Source of the DNA: Sporothrix humicola
Lineage: Eukaryota > Ascomycota > Sordariomycetes > Ophiostomatales > Ophiostomataceae
Length of the DNA: 64,000 nt
Direction: 5' to 3'
Assembly (NCBI GenBank): GCA_021396245.1
Contig: WNYE01000074.1
Span: 62,001-126,000, forward strand
Under the pieces are notes generated by a model. The model was not told the DNA's origin. It saw nothing but the letters and a program-made list of their open reading frames with translations, and did not search any database. A program made the position numbers and the translations under genes. This document shows, in pieces, positions 43,069-55,860 of the stretch; within the stretch, counting starts at the first letter, position 1; every line of letters begins with the position of its first letter.

Positions 43069-45835
43069 ATGTCTCTCAAACCGGCAGCACGCGGTCATGT
43101 CGTTGAGCTCAGCGACGACGAGGGCTGCCATCTAGCCGCGGGTACGGGCGGCGGTCAGCTCGACCTCGACAACTCACGCGTGTCGGCCATGTACTTGCAG
43201 AGACACGGAGACGAGATCCACCAAGCGCTCGATGTACGGGTAAACCCGACCATTTACTCGGAAGAGCGAGGACAGGTCGAAGTGCTGCGACTGCCGTGAG
43301 TGTTTTCCAAAGTTTATTTCTTTGATCTGCCTTTCATTTCTCTAGGCTATGCCCATGATTGGCTCTCGTCTTTTCTACCAAGGGCGATTGACTGAGCCTC
43401 GTCGGTCTGTTGGATGTCGGCGCCGCTTTAGGCATTTCCCAATAGGTTATCTGCCTTTCATGTCAGTCGGCCAAGACTACTAACAAGGCTGATAATCGCC
43501 GCTTTTTGCAGCAACGTCAAGGCCGCCCTTGAATGGTATCGCAAACAACACAACGATGTTCCGTTTGACGTGTTTAATTGCTCATGGGAGGACTTGTTCA
43601 GCCAAATGGCCCGCGCGCAAGGCGACCACGAAGCTCGCATCGGCCGCAAAAATGGCACAAACTGGTTCAAGTATTTATGGCGCAAAGCTGGGACGAAGAG
43701 CGAAGCCATTGAACCATGGCTGCATCTTATCCCCGACGAGTACGGCCTGTCCCTTGTTCGCGGCGCCATTGGCATTGTCTTTCACATGGCCGAGAAGGCC
43801 CATGAAAAAGAGAAGGCCATTCTCGAGGGCTTCGAAACCATTACCGACACGATCCGTAACGCGATGAACAAGGGCGCCAGCTTTCACAGCGAGCCAGAAA
43901 TGCATGCTTGCTGCCAGGCACTGTACGACTGTCTCGTGGACGGCATTGCAGATCTCATCTGGTCTCTTAAGCCAGAAACAAAAGGTGAGGAGTCTGGCCA
44001 GGTTGACTGGTGGAGACGAGGTTTTTTTTTGTTCAATTCTCTTTTGCTTTCCTTTCCCTTTTTGAATCTCAGGGGCACTCTTTGTTCCAAAAATGGTAAA
44101 CATAGTAAATGACAGATTCCGCCGTGAACAAAGGAGAGGGAGTTTGATGGTGAATAGGCGACAAAGGAGTCCAACAGCACCCAACCAAGGATAAGTATCT
44201 TGTGCCACCCGCCGACATCAGCTAACATTTGCCTTTCTTCTTCCCTTAGGAAAAAACTTCATCGAGAAGCTGAAGAGCAAACAGGAGAAACAAAAAACCA
44301 TCGACATCCAGGGCATGCTTAAGAAAGTCCAAAGGAAATCCGACGAGCTCGACCAGTGTGCAGAACGCATCATGGCCCGCAAGACCACCGAAATCCAGAA
44401 TGGCGTGGAACATTTGCAGGTCGAAGCCGCTGTTACTCGATCAATTGTAACGGATGTTCACCAAGGCCAGGAGCTTCTGATGGCAATTGCCAAGGAGACC
44501 AGCAGCGGTGTTCAGTATCTAGGGGCAGCAGCGAGCAGCGTTCTTCAGACCTTGGCTGAGGAAAACCGTTATCTTCGCAAACAACTTTCCAACAAGACAC
44601 ACGATCAGACTAGGGAGGCTACCGAGTCACAAAACGCTGTCATTCACCTCTTAGCAGATACGGTAATCAGTGAGTTGCCCTTATTTCGTCGGCAACACCA
44701 CTTCTCCTATACTGACGTGTCTCTTTCTCCCCCTCTAGAATTCAGCCGATTTCAAGAGCGGCTTCTCGAGCGCCAAGAATCCCTTCGTGAGGATCATACC
44801 GCTCTGGTCCGCGATGTCCACAATGTTCGCCGCTCTCTGACCCCTACGCCGCCCGACAGCTCATATCACCCACCAAGTCTCAAGGCACAGGCTGAATCAT
44901 ATGACGATCGCGACCAAGATACGAGGCGAGAGTCGGGCCAAAGAGCAACGACAGAAACAAAGCGGCAGCCACCGCCGCCAACACCACTCATGATGACCCC
45001 AAAAGAGCTAATTGACGACCTCGACATCCCTATCGGGATGATCTATGACGATTTTGGACACGCAGCCCGGAGTGCCTCAACTTTCAACCGGCGGACCCAT
45101 GAACAGGCACAGTCCTTGGTGGCTTCAGAGGAGTTTAAAAGATGGTACATGGAGCAACGCTCAGACGTCCTGTTCGTGGACGGCAACGACGCATCCTACG
45201 CAACATCTTTCATCACACCCATGTCGCTCATGTGCTCGAGTCTGACCACAAGCTTTCGGCAAGCTCTGGGCGATGAGGCGTGGTGTTTGAACTTCTTTTG
45301 CGGCTTGCACATTAGGAAATCAAGCGACTCACCCGAGCTGTTCAGCGCCGTCGGCCCCGTGGGGATGATGCGGTCGCTTGTCGAGCAGCTGGTGGCCCTC
45401 CTGATCAAGTACGATGTTGACCGGACGTACGAGTTTGACAAGGATAAGGACAAAGGGTTCGGCCGTAATTTTCGCGAAAACCTCCGCGATGGCGAGATCC
45501 CCGAGCTTTATCGCGCCTTTAGAAGGTTGCTGGGGTACGTCCCCAGAGGAGTGACGGTTTTTTGCTTCATCGACGGCGTCTCGTGGTTTGAGAGCGAGGA
45601 GTTCGAAGAGAAGATGGAATACGTCGTTTCGGAACTCATCGACCTCGTCGAGCACGCTCCCGCACGGTTGAAGTTGCTCCTGACCTGTCCGAGTCGCAGT
45701 CTGTACATTACACCAAGGGCTAAAAGGACTGAACTTATTTACCCTGATCAGCACCTCATTCTCGGAACTGACCGTCGTGGCGGGCGCGGTTATATTTCGG
45801 ATAGGTCCGTGTCGAGCCAGGTGACAAGGTGGTAA
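43069..45835 (+). CDS. STAND-like fungal protein with helical N terminus and degenerate P-loop
   Basis: There are four exons: 43069-43295, 43512-43984, 44250-44669 and 44739-45835. Introns are 216, 265 and 69 bp (donors GTGAGT, GTGAGG and GTGAGT) and phases 2, 1 and 1 all agree, giving 738 residues. The N-terminal domain (about 75-230) has the WLHLIPDEYGLSLVRGAIGI pattern of the DUF7708-type helical domain found at the front of fungal STAND proteins. Residues about 235-345 are strongly coiled-coil. After a Pro/Ser linker comes EEFKRWYMEQRSDVLFVDGN (about 505-525), which sits where a Walker A should be but has no GxxxxGK[ST]. It continues into ITPMSLMCSSL, FFCGLHIRKSSDSPELF and GMMRSLVEQLVALL. 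No ankyrin, WD or TPR repeat array follows. It may act in self/non-self recognition or cell-death signalling like related fungal NLR-like proteins, but this is inference. Confidence 0.72.
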
Positions 45836-46064
45836 GACTACCGCAACAACCGATGAGGGCTGGACTCTCCGATATTTTGATACCAACAATTTCTTTGAAT
45901 TTACATGACCTTTTATTTTTACTTTTACGATATCGACAGTTAAGCAAGTGAACGTGAAATGTATGTGCGAAAACTATTTACCCCTTAAACTGTAAACAAA
46001 ATATCTACTGAAATGTGTGCGCTTGTACAGCGAGCGAAATACAGTAAATGCAATCTACACTAGC

Positions 46065-47638
46065 CTACTTTTTGGCTGCCCGCAGCTGGTCATACCGCAA
46101 CACCGAGTGACACAGCACCTCGGCACCAATGGCACAGTCCTCGGGCGCACAGTACTCGAGCGGGTTGTGGCTGACGCCGTCGCGGCAGGGCAAGAAGATC
46201 ATGCTGGTGGGGCAGTGGCGGGAGGCATAGACGCTGTCGTGGCCGGCACCACTGGTCATTTCACGGGAGAGCTGGCCGGATGGGTCGTTGAGGACAGTGG
46301 CGGCGCTCTGGCGGACGGCCTCGATGCAGTCTGGATGGAAACGCGTAGCTGGCGAAACGGTGTCTGTCTGCCATGAAACGCTGAGAGGAAGACCGCCATG
46401 GGGTGCACCGTGTGCAAAAGGGGATGGACCACCAGCAGCCAGAATATCAAAGTCTTTCCTGAGAGCTGCCTCCAGAGCTTCAACTGTCGAGTCCAATGAC
46501 GAACGAATATCAAGGCTAAACCGAACATGGCCGGGGACAGTGTTTGTGCTGCCCGGAAACGTTGTGAGAATACCAGTTGAAGCAAGTGCGTCCATTGATG
46601 CAGCCGTGTGTTGGGCATGGACAATCATCCGGGCGGCCAACAGTAACGCATCTGCTCGTGATGGGTACGGTGTCGTTCCCGTATGAGCATCGCGCCCCTT
46701 GACGTCGATTGTGAACCATTTATATGCTTGCACGCCCGTGACAATACCAATCTTTTGCTGAGCAGCCTCCAGAATTGGGCCCTGCTCAATATGCAGCTCG
46801 AAGTGTGCGGCCATTGGCATCGACCGATAGCTGGCAGGGACGCTGCCCAAGTAGCCAATCCGCTGCAGCTCGCTCTTCATGGTGGCGGAGCCTCCGCCGA
46901 CTTCACGGAGGGAATGGGCATCTTCCAATGAGATATCTTCCGCCCACACGCCAGACGAGACCATGCTCTTTGGAAAACGAGCGCCTTCTTCACTGGTGGT
47001 GTTAGTGGAGGCAGAAATGTTGTCATTGCTGTGCTGGTGACCTACTTTGTCCAGTTGACGACGCCGACAGGAAACTCGGTCTGGATGTCGTTATCCCTCA
47101 AGACTCTCAGCATCTCCACGCCGGCGTGGATACCCAGGATGCCGTCGTAGCGGCCGCCTGTCGGTTGTGTGTCGAGATGTGAACCGGCAAAGGTTGCGGG
47201 TGCGTTTCCACCAGCTTTACCCGGCCTGATGGCAAAAATATTGCCCATGGCATCTACCGTCGTTGTGCACCCGAGGCTCTCAGTTTCCCTCACAAACCAG
47301 TCCCGCGCCCGCTTATCACTGTCCGACAGGGACAGGCGAGCCATGCCCGTCTCTGTCGGGCCAGCATCGGCCGTCCACTTTTCACCCGTTCCCCATTGAC
47401 ACGTCTCGTGCAGACTTTCCATCAACCGGCCAGCATTGACCTTGATCTTCGCAAAGTCGGACTCTGTCAGCGAGGTCGTAGATATCAGTCTGCTTTGAGG
47501 TCTCAGCCTCCTTCGAGACCCCTGTCGCCCATTCTGCAGAGCCGCATAGCGGACAGCAAGGCTGCCGCGACAGGACCACCCTGGCAGACAAGAGTAAGAC
47601 GGAAGGAAGCGAGCTGACACGGATCGAAAGGAATTCAT
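46065..47638 (-). CDS. M20-family N-carbamoyl amino acid amidohydrolase / beta-ureidopropionase-like
   Basis: There are two exons: 47638-47046 and 46992-46065, with a 53-bp intron (GTAGGT, CACTAAC branch, ACCAG) in phase 2, giving 506 residues. Metal-site motifs of the hydantoinase/carbamoylase family are present: GSHLDTQPTGGRYDG, NEEGARF (completed across the splice) and HFELHIEQGP, with a later GAGHDS. The dimerisation part contains GRDAHTGTTPY. The first 50 residues are rich in Arg and Ser and nearly free of acid (SVSARFLPSYS, QGSRRRLRPQSRLIS), resembling a mitochondrial presequence. The family hydrolyses N-carbamoyl-L-amino acids or N-carbamoyl-beta-alanine during pyrimidine or hydantoin breakdown; which substrate applies here is not clear. 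The start was chosen at MNSFRS; a further upstream in-frame ATG adds 10 residues. Confidence 0.9.
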
Positions 47639-48640
47639 CGTGCCTGGCGTTGACGGTAAGCAATGCAATATGATCCTGATCCTTCAGGCAGATGTTTGAC
47701 GTCGATGCTGTCTTGTTGATATCAACCCAGATATCCAAATGAGGGGAAGCCTGGAGCGGCTTGTAGCGGGATCGCCTAAACCGGCCACTAACACCGGGAG
47801 ATACATTGTGGAGCGAGGTGCTGGTTCCAGCGGGACTTCTGTCCTCCCATAGGCAAAATGGTAGGAGCCTGCGATAAGACCGGCGCCTAGAACCGGCCAG
47901 CCTGGACAGACGGGTTCCTCCGATGGAGGCAAGACGAGTAAGAAAAATATCTACGTTTCCGTTGCCCATCGTCTTTCGCACTCAATCAAGCTTCAAACCT
48001 GCTGCCTTTCCCGTCGTTGGGTTTACGATCTCCCGCCAAACGGGATCGGCCCCGTAAACAACCACAACTAAAGTCTTGGCACGAGTCACAGTTGCAGTCA
48101 AACATAACGCTTTGGAAATTGTGCGATTGGGTGCACTCAATCGCAGCGATTTTGCTGCGCCTTCTTTCTTTGGCGCTAACCTTTTCCTTTCTTTTCACGA
48201 CACTCGCTCTCCTGCCGCATCGCATCGCAGGCGACCAGTCTTGTCCAGAAACAGACACATTGAGTCACAGCTGTTGCAGCTACCAACAAAGCCAGTAAAA
48301 TTCGCCATAGCCTTACGCTGTTAGGCAAGCACGACAGAGGAGCACTCTCAACGGATCTATTCACAACAGGCAGGCACTGAAGAGTGCATTTTGCATTGCA
48401 GTATCCCCGAACAAGGCAGGCACTGAACAAGGCGACTGTGAGGCTGAAACGGAAATCGGGAATTTTGAAGAAATAAAAGACTACAAAAAATTCTGCTGCC
48501 TGAGGATCTCATTGGTATATGAGCATCGTGATTCCACAATCGACGACAATCGACAGCAGCAACAACACAACAATCAATTACAACAACCAATTCATTTCTA
48601 AAACAATCACCCACCACAATTCACACCACACCCACCCAAT
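47639..48640. other. Divergent promoter region (carbamoylase / Nudix)
   Basis: This 1.0-kb region lies between divergent genes. It ends in a CA-rich 5' leader just before the Nudix start codon. No gene is seen. Confidence 0.5.
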
Positions 48641-49303
48641 ATGGCCCCCCCTCCCCCACCGCCAGAAGTCTTCCAGTACACGATCGACCCGTCCCTGGAA
48701 GAATTCAACGTCCCGCCCAAACAGTGGCTCAAGACCAACGACAAGAACTACCAGGGCATCGCCGTCTCCAGTGTCGTCTTTGACGACGCCCGCGACCGCG
48801 TCCTCCTGATCCAGCGCGCTGCCCATGACTCCATGCCCAACCGCTGGGAAGTCGCCGGTGGCGCCGCGGACGAGGACGACGAAGTGGGCAACGAGGACGG
48901 CGGCCAGCCCCGCAACACCATCCTGGCCGGCGCGGCGCGCGAGCTCTGGGAAGAGGCCGGCCTTATGGCGACGCACTTTACCCGCCTCATCCCGCAGCCG
49001 GCGGAGGCTCCTGTGGAGGGCGCGACGGAAGCGCCCCCGCCAGCGTTTACGAACCATCCCGGTTTCATCTACACGAACCGGACGGGCACCGTCTTGTACC
49101 TGCGATTCGCCTTCCACGTCAAAGTGAAGAGCACCGACACCGTGACGCTCGACCCCGACGAGCACCAGGCGTACGTGTGGGCTACTGAGAGCGATGTGCG
49201 GGCTGGCATGACCGCCGAGCACTTGGATATTCCGGCGACGGTGCCAGCCACGCGGGCCTACATTCTGGAGGCGTTCCGTCTGCGGAAGCAGGACAAACAG
49301 TAG
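48641..49303 (+). CDS. Nudix hydrolase with an acidic insert in the Nudix box
   Basis: This single-exon gene encodes 220 residues. The C-terminal half of the Nudix box is perfect: ARELWEEAGL (REUxEExGU). The first part, GGAADEDDEVGNEDGGQPRN, is longer than the standard G-x5-E spacing by about a dozen mostly acidic residues, and the usual first Glu is replaced (RNTILAGAA). The metal-binding EE pair is kept, so diphosphohydrolase activity is likely. The N terminus begins with a poly-Pro run (APPPPPPEVF). Fungal Nudix proteins of this size act on NDP-sugars, oxidised nucleotides or CoA; the substrate is not predictable. No targeting peptide is seen. The divergent neighbour is the carbamoylase. 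Confidence 0.9.
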   Translation: MAPPPPPPEVFQYTIDPSLEEFNVPPKQWLKTNDKNYQGIAVSSVVFDDARDRVLLIQRAAHDSMPNRWEVAGGAADEDDEVGNEDGGQPRNTILAGAARELWEEAGLMATHFTRLIPQPAEAPVEGATEAPPPAFTNHPGFIYTNRTGTVLYLRFAFHVKVKSTDTVTLDPDEHQAYVWATESDVRAGMTAEHLDIPATVPATRAYILEAFRLRKQDKQ

Positions 49304-49940
49304 GACTACAAAGTCTTCTCCCCCGAAGAGCATAGCTCATAGAAGACGATGTCTACGACTCATGTTCATAATTATTTAGCAATCATGCCGCATTCATGTT
49401 CACATTTAAAAGTTAGATAGAAAAGATGCACGACAGAGTATCAAAATGATAAAAAAATGCAATTAGAAATTAAAAATATATCTGAAGGATCGTGGCCCAG
49501 TGTTGCTTCCTGGTGATGTCTTTTTTCCCGACATCCCGGTGCAATGCCCATGTGATGAATAGTAAATAAGGTAAAAAGGGTAGTCTGTGGAGGCAGTACA
49601 AGTTGACTGTACTGTTTGTTGTGATGTGGCTGTTCCAATATTCCGTAAAAAACAATAAAATACAGAAATGATGAAACCGTGAAAAAAACAAAAATGCAAG
49701 GTATAAAACTCCAAAACTGCCGTCTATGAGTTCCCAGATGAAGTGGTATGGTGTGAGGATGAGGAATATAAAAAAGTAAAAAAGTAAAAAGATTAATCAA
49801 AACAAACAAGGGTGGACGTTCATCGAGGCGTTAAGGACGTCGAGATCGTGTCGGGGGAGAGCGTAATGAGTAACCGTGAGAGAATCCGTAATCGTATGAA
49901 AATCATTCTTCATGAGGAAGGTGTTGTCAAGAGACACCCC
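49304..49940. other. 3' intergenic region, convergent genes
   Basis: This AT-rich stretch lies between the Nudix and GPI-protein stops. The minus-strand frames here are low complexity. No gene is seen. Confidence 0.5.
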
Positions 49941-50504
49941 TTACAGAGAGAATGCAATGGCAGCAACGGCGGCAGCAGCGCCAACAAAGACACGCATGTC
50001 ACGGGCAGGCTGGGCGCCCGACGTCACGACGGCCGAGGGGCCAGTCGTGGTGCCGGTGCCAGTGCCGGTGGGGCCCGAGATCGTGGGGCGCGTCCAGGTG
50101 TGCGAGCCGTTGCCGGGGGGCGTGAAGGTGACGGTGCCGGTGCCGACGGGGGCCGAGCCGAGCCAGGGAATCGAGGTGGAGCAGGGCTGGGTGGTGGTCA
50201 GAGTCGTCCACTCAGTAGTGGACGAGTCGCAAGGGGGAGGGGGCACCAGCGTCCAGGTGGTGTCCGTGGTCGAGGTGGTGGTGGGCTCGTCCGAAGGGCA
50301 GGGCGTGGTGGGGGAGATGGGGTGAGGCAGCGAGACGGACCAGGTCTGGTCGGTCGTCGAGGTGGTCGTGGGCTCGTCAGTGGAGGTAGAGCACGAGACG
50401 GTGGTGGTGGACGAGACGATGTCCGTAATAGTGGTAGCGTTCCGCCAGTGAGCAGAGACGCCGGCGGCGGCCGCGAGGAAAGCGATGGTCTGAGCGGTCT
50501 TCAT
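49941..50504 (-). CDS. Small Ser/Thr-rich GPI-anchored cell-wall protein
   Basis: This single-exon gene encodes 187 residues. Signal peptide: MKTAQTIAFLAAAAGVSAH. The mature part is extremely Thr/Ser-rich, as expected for O-mannosylated wall proteins, with a duplicated element DEPTTTSTTD at residues 43-52 and 72-81, each ending in TxTW or QTW. Four cysteines (38, 69, 92, 108) are spaced one per unit. A Gly/Thr-rich stalk (PTGTGTGTTTGPSA) leads to a C-terminal hydrophobic tail (VFVGAAAAVAAIAFSL) typical of GPI attachment. It is likely plasma-membrane- or wall-bound, structural or adhesive; no enzymatic domain is present. Confidence 0.82.
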   Translation of the reverse strand: MKTAQTIAFLAAAAGVSAHWRNATTITDIVSSTTTVSCSTSTDEPTTTSTTDQTWSVSLPHPISPTTPCPSDEPTTTSTTDTTWTLVPPPPCDSSTTEWTTLTTTQPCSTSIPWLGSAPVGTGTVTFTPPGNGSHTWTRPTISGPTGTGTGTTTGPSAVVTSGAQPARDMRVFVGAAAAVAAIAFSL

Positions 50505-53500
50505 TGTGAGAGTTGGGGTGGTGATATCAAGCGAGTGATAGAGTGATGGATGAGTGTGGTAAAAAGGTAATGAGGTGGAGGGTTAAGGTTGAGGTTAAAC
50601 AAGAAACGACTGTTTGTAGCGATTGTTGATATAAACGAAAGACTGAGACGGTACAACGAGTGTGGTGTCTAGAAAATGTGTTTGCCTAAATGGAAAATGG
50701 AGATGATATTGAACTGATGACGAAAAACAAGATGAGCCACAGGATGTGGGAGGGCCGGATTCTTATAGATGGAATCTGTGAAAAGCATATCCCAAAGAAA
50801 AAGAAGGTTTGCCCGGCGTCCGTCGGGAGGCAACAAGTCCAAGGCTAGGAAAATCCAAGAAACACACAGAATAGATGACGGGGGTGTGCGTGATTTGCAA
50901 TGACTACAACGGACTTACACGAGGACCACACGCCCCATCGGGCCGTTCGTATGAGAGAACGATGAGAGAAACGATAGTCATAATCGTATTGCGGTGACAA
51001 AAAAAAGACGAGGTGCGGGCATACGAGCCACAAACAACGAACATGGAGAGATCCGACTTACACGCCCCCCAGTGCACCAGTGGCGAATGCACCGAAAACC
51101 ACTACCGGCCCACCAGCCCAGTTCAAGGTTGATAAGCTAGGGCAAGGGTGGCAGAGAAGACTGAAGAAGGAAAAAATAGAATACTGCGAAGAAAGGAAAA
51201 GAGAAAAAGAGAAAGGCTGAGGCTCCACTCACACCTTTTCCCACTAACACGATAGCGACGGCCACTGACAGGTGGACCCGAGAGACCCTGACAGCGTGCA
51301 ACGTATGGACGTATGGCTGGTGGTCATGGTGGTGTCTGCCTGTGGACATTTTGGTGGTGGCCATGCGTCACTGTGTGCAAGAAAGGTGCGGCGCAGCAGG
51401 GTCCAGCGGGCACCACTAAGCGGGCACCACCCCCCAAGCTGCCTCCCACTAACACCTGTTTTTTGTGCAGAAGAGCCGCTAAACCACTAGAGCGACGTCA
51501 GAGAGCCCGCTAACAATGACAAGTTTACAGGCGATGAGCGCTAGAAAATCCTTTCTTTTCTTTCTTTTCTCTCTTTTGTTCACAGAAATCTCGTTCTAAA
51601 AAAACCACCGGGCACCGCCGAGAGTTTCCCGCCACTCGTCGTGTTTTTTATGGTGCAGTGTGGCTTCACCGGCCAATGGCGACTGTTGTTTGTGTCGTTT
51701 CCTCCCACTGATCGTCTCTTTTCCACTCTTCTAAATCGGGAAACTCAAATACGGGAGGAACTCACGTTCAGTGACTTCGTACTCATAGGCTTACGCCAAG
51801 TATGAAATCAAGACAGGACCCCGGCGATACGAGATTTTTGTAAAATTTTGCACACAAGCGCACCCAATTTGGCAGTTCATTGTTGGTCACTTTCTTGTCA
51901 CTGGGCCGTTTCTCTGAGGAGAGAAAAGAGAGAGGGCCTAAAGGGTCCGATTTGCAGTATTTTTGTGGTAGCGGCGGCTCTTGCCTTAACTGTCAGTGCT
52001 GTCAAACTGCATTCAACGGTAATGCAGCGCTGTAGCCCCAGTTATTGTTTCCTCCGCTCTCTTGGCCATTGGAATCTTCCGATTGCCGTCTGTGGCTGCT
52101 ATTTTTTGCGTTTTGGGCGTCATACTGTACGACTTGCGAAAGGCGGATTGTCCGAAAGAAGCAGTGAGAAGAATGTCACTGGTCGGTATATCTCTGGTCG
52201 TAAATGCAGATACCCGAGAACAGCCACAGCGTTTGTCCACATTTTGTTTATTGTTTCTTTTTTGAGGCTCTGAGGCTCTCAGGCGGCTCAAGATAGATCA
52301 CGGTTTTGTCATCGTGGAGAGATCGCCTGCTCACTGCCATTCGGCTGCAAAGCCTACCGTCCACGAACGCAAAGGCCCACGGTGCAAGGGAGACAAAAAG
52401 CGAAAGAAGAGCGAGAAAACAAAAAGGCGTTGAAGCTACCGATGCAGAATGACGCTAGTGTGGGCCTGGAGTACGAAGTACGAGTGTAGAGGTACCTCTA
52501 CTGGCAATTATGATATACAGATACATGGCTGAAAGTACCCGCAGCCACACCAATCCACGCTAACGTTATCTATTTTTGTCTTTTGCACCAAAAGCCAACC
52601 AACCCACCAAAAAACCAAGACAAGGCGACCGCTGAGCCTGAACGCCACAAAAAAAACACACGAATACTCCGACAAGGCAACGTTTCTTTGCACAGCAGTG
52701 ACGATTCGTAAATCCGTGAGATATTCTCAGATACTGCACATCGTAAAGCTCTAACTTGTATCGACATCCACACAAATCCTATCCACATTTACATTTCCAT
52801 TCATAGAGTGCATCTCCATCCACACGATTGATGACCAAGATCGGCCAAGGACCCTCGTTTTTTTGTCGCAGGGTTTTGTGAAAGAGAAAAATAGAATTCT
52901 CCGAAGATGGAAGATCATTGTAAAAAATAGAACAGGAAAGTCACCAGAGCAGCATCCAAGGAAATATGACTCGATGTGGAATTCACTGCCCAGTTGGCCT
53001 CGCATCGTCTCCAGTCACTGTAAAATATACGGTATACGGCGGAATGAGTAAATCGACTGACATTCTGACGACAACTTGCTGGCCTCGTATCTACAGAGCA
53101 CGGAACGGCGGCGTGACTATGTTGTCCTGCTGTCAAGGACTGAAAAAATATGATTCCGTCGGGAGAACCAGCTGCCATACTGTCTGTATGCACGCAGACG
53201 GCACCCACGACCAGTGTGATGGAATACGAGGCCCTACGACTCAACCAGAAGACCAGAAGACCAGAAGCCTAAAAAGGCAAACCAGGGTCCAGTCGACCCA
53301 GGAAACAAAACAAAACCAAACGAATCCGACAGGCCACTACGGACGGAACGACCCAATAGCCTGATCCCCGGCCTCGCCAGTTTGCGGCTCGCTTTTGGAT
53401 GGTCTTGGGTTTTGGGTTTTTGGTGTGACTTTTGGGTAAGGGTTTTCTTTGCCTTTTTTGTATGCATTTTCCTTCCGCTTTATTTTCTCGTACCGCCACA

Positions 53501-55540
53501 GGCAACGTTGTGTGCAAAGGGACAAAGAGAATGGTGAAGAAAGAACAAAGACGCAGAATAAAGCCTCAAAAAAATTTTAGGCCTAAACGGCCCTGAAAAT
53601 GCCGTCGGGGTTTTAGTCGTGCTGAGAGTTTTCTCGCTAACAGCTGTTTCCCGCTAGGCCCGGCCACTAACGGGCCACCAGCGACCAAGCAACCAGCCAC
53701 CAACCACTCGTTTTTGTTTTGTCGATCGTCTGTTCACTCGTCTCTTCTCTTCTTTTTCCTCACTCTCTTACCATCTGCAGGGTTTCCACACCTTCCGGGC
53801 CATTTGAATACGACAGTGACGCAGCCAGCAGCTTGACAGTACGAACCGACCTCTCAGAACCGACCAAAAACCCCATCCACGTTTTTTTGCTCTGCCCTGC
53901 ATGCATATTTTCTCGTATCTTATCTAGTCCACACACTCTCTCAACCTGCAGCCATTGATATGCAAGCCGTCGACTGCATCGCGATGCAAAGCCTATCTTT
54001 TGCCCGGCACTGCCGCCTGCAAGAGTCTCATTCTCTCATGTTGTGATTTATTCTTTATTTTAAAAAGTATTTCTACGTTTTGTGCAAGCCTCATCATTTT
54101 TCTAATCTTGAATTTTGATTAAATAGAAGGGCATCCCCTCGTCGAGATCAAGACCGGATATCTGGGGTGGATGAGGGAGAAAAACAGAAAAATAACTAGA
54201 CGGAGCATAAACAACTCATCCGTCATGGACAGGTGACCACTCTCGACGAATAGATGGCCGACATACAGTTTCCCCTCCGCCGAACACGAACAACACGAAT
54301 TGGACCATGCCCATGCCACGCCATGACTGCCCAGGACCATGACCATAACTTCAAGCAAGGGAACCAAGGACGAGAACGAGATACACTCTCAAAGGCAAGG
54401 GACCCCTCATCAAATTACGACGCCGACACCGACACCGACAGACTGCCGCTCCAGGGTAAGAGTGAACGGACGACCATCGTGAGGACCCTCTGTGCGCTCT
54501 CCTACCTACTATCATGCCTTCTAGCAAAGTCCACGATACGATACCTGCTCACAGACCCCTGCACACTGTTTATCACCCCGCCGACGTCACATCTCTCCAC
54601 TCTGCCCGCCGTTTTCGCTGAGAGAAAACCCACAGACATTTCTGTTCGCTTCTTCTTTTGAATCTTTCTTTCTTCCTTTTCTCACACCCTTGCCCACTCT
54701 TTCTTCCTTGGATACGGCCGTCAAAAAGCTTGGCCTTTTTTGCGATAGGCCCTTTCCTCAGTAAAAGGCTGGCGGTCTAACCACCGCACCAGCCACTATC
54801 TTGCTTTTCTGTGTGCATCGTCGAGCTTGCAGACGGCCTTCGCTCTTTTTCACTTATGCACTCTCATAGCGTAGGATCGTATTGTGGATGTCTTTTGGGG
54901 TCAACCTGCAGTGCGATTACTGAAAGACAAAAAACGGACATTCTTGATACATCGTATGTAAAAACGTCATTCTCACGAACTATGGTGACCACAGAACTCT
55001 GTAGAAAAGGGCGGGCCAACTAATGGCCTAGCGACGAGGCCGGTCCCGCCGGGGACTACCCACTGGCCTGCTTTGCTTGAAAATCAGTAAAAAGAGCTCG
55101 CAATCGTGATGGGCCCTCGTTGAGTGCCTGCGTTATCTCTGCACCTTTGGTCACCTGGACAATATTGTTATCTTGACTTTCCTCCTCAAAGTGCCTCGTC
55201 TGGTCTTTATGCATGAGCGCCACATCCAGAAAGATTTGCTTTTTGCACTTTGACTTTCAACGCAGCCGTCCTTCCTTCAAGATACGGCCGGTTCACAGAG
55301 GTGCAGACTGCACGATGATCCTTCTCGTTAAGCTTGCAGTTGATCCAGAGGAAACCCAGAGTTGAACCAGACAGGATGCAAGGGAGGTTTTTGGTTGAAG
55401 CCTGCATGGGTGGCTTGAGCCAAGCTCTTTTGCCTCCTCTTTTCGTGTTAGTCTAGTTGTCTGTAATGCAGACTGCTGCATCGGAGAAGCTGCTTCTGTT
55501 TCTGCACCTTCTTATCACCAATGGTCGTTGAGTGAAATGT
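50505..55540. other. Gene-poor region
   Basis: Five kilobases show no recognisable protein family. Several CTAAC-plus-pyrimidine-plus-CAG combinations on the plus strand (for example about 51446-51470, CACTAAC then TGTGCAG) look like intron 3' ends, so spliced non-coding transcripts or a very long 5' leader are possible. The longest frames (51848-52273 plus; 52915-53244 minus; 54254-54661 plus) carry no motif. A TTTC-rich tract lies at about 51550-51575. Confidence 0.45.
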
Positions 55541-55860
55541 AAGACTGAAAGGAGAGAAAAGTATTCCAAAAATTACCTCTTTCATTTATTGTAGAAATAT
55601 AAAACATAATCCATTGAATATTCTAACTTGACTGGAACTGACTTGATTTTTCACAAAAAAAAAAATTTGGCGCAAGAATTTCTACTGTTATTTTATTATG
55701 TCTTTTCGATCATAGACATATTTGGACATTTTCCTTTCAAAAATCCAAATAAAAATAAAGGCAAAAATCTCTTAATAGTGGATTAAATATTATTTCCTAG
55801 TTTAAGAATATTGTAAAAAAATATTACCGAAATATTCCACCATAATGAATGCCGTTGCTG
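55541..55860. other. AT-rich patch
   Basis: About 320 bp of strongly AT-rich sequence with A and T runs and no open frame of note. It could be a decayed repeat or a scaffold-type AT island; no element ends are visible. Confidence 0.5.
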
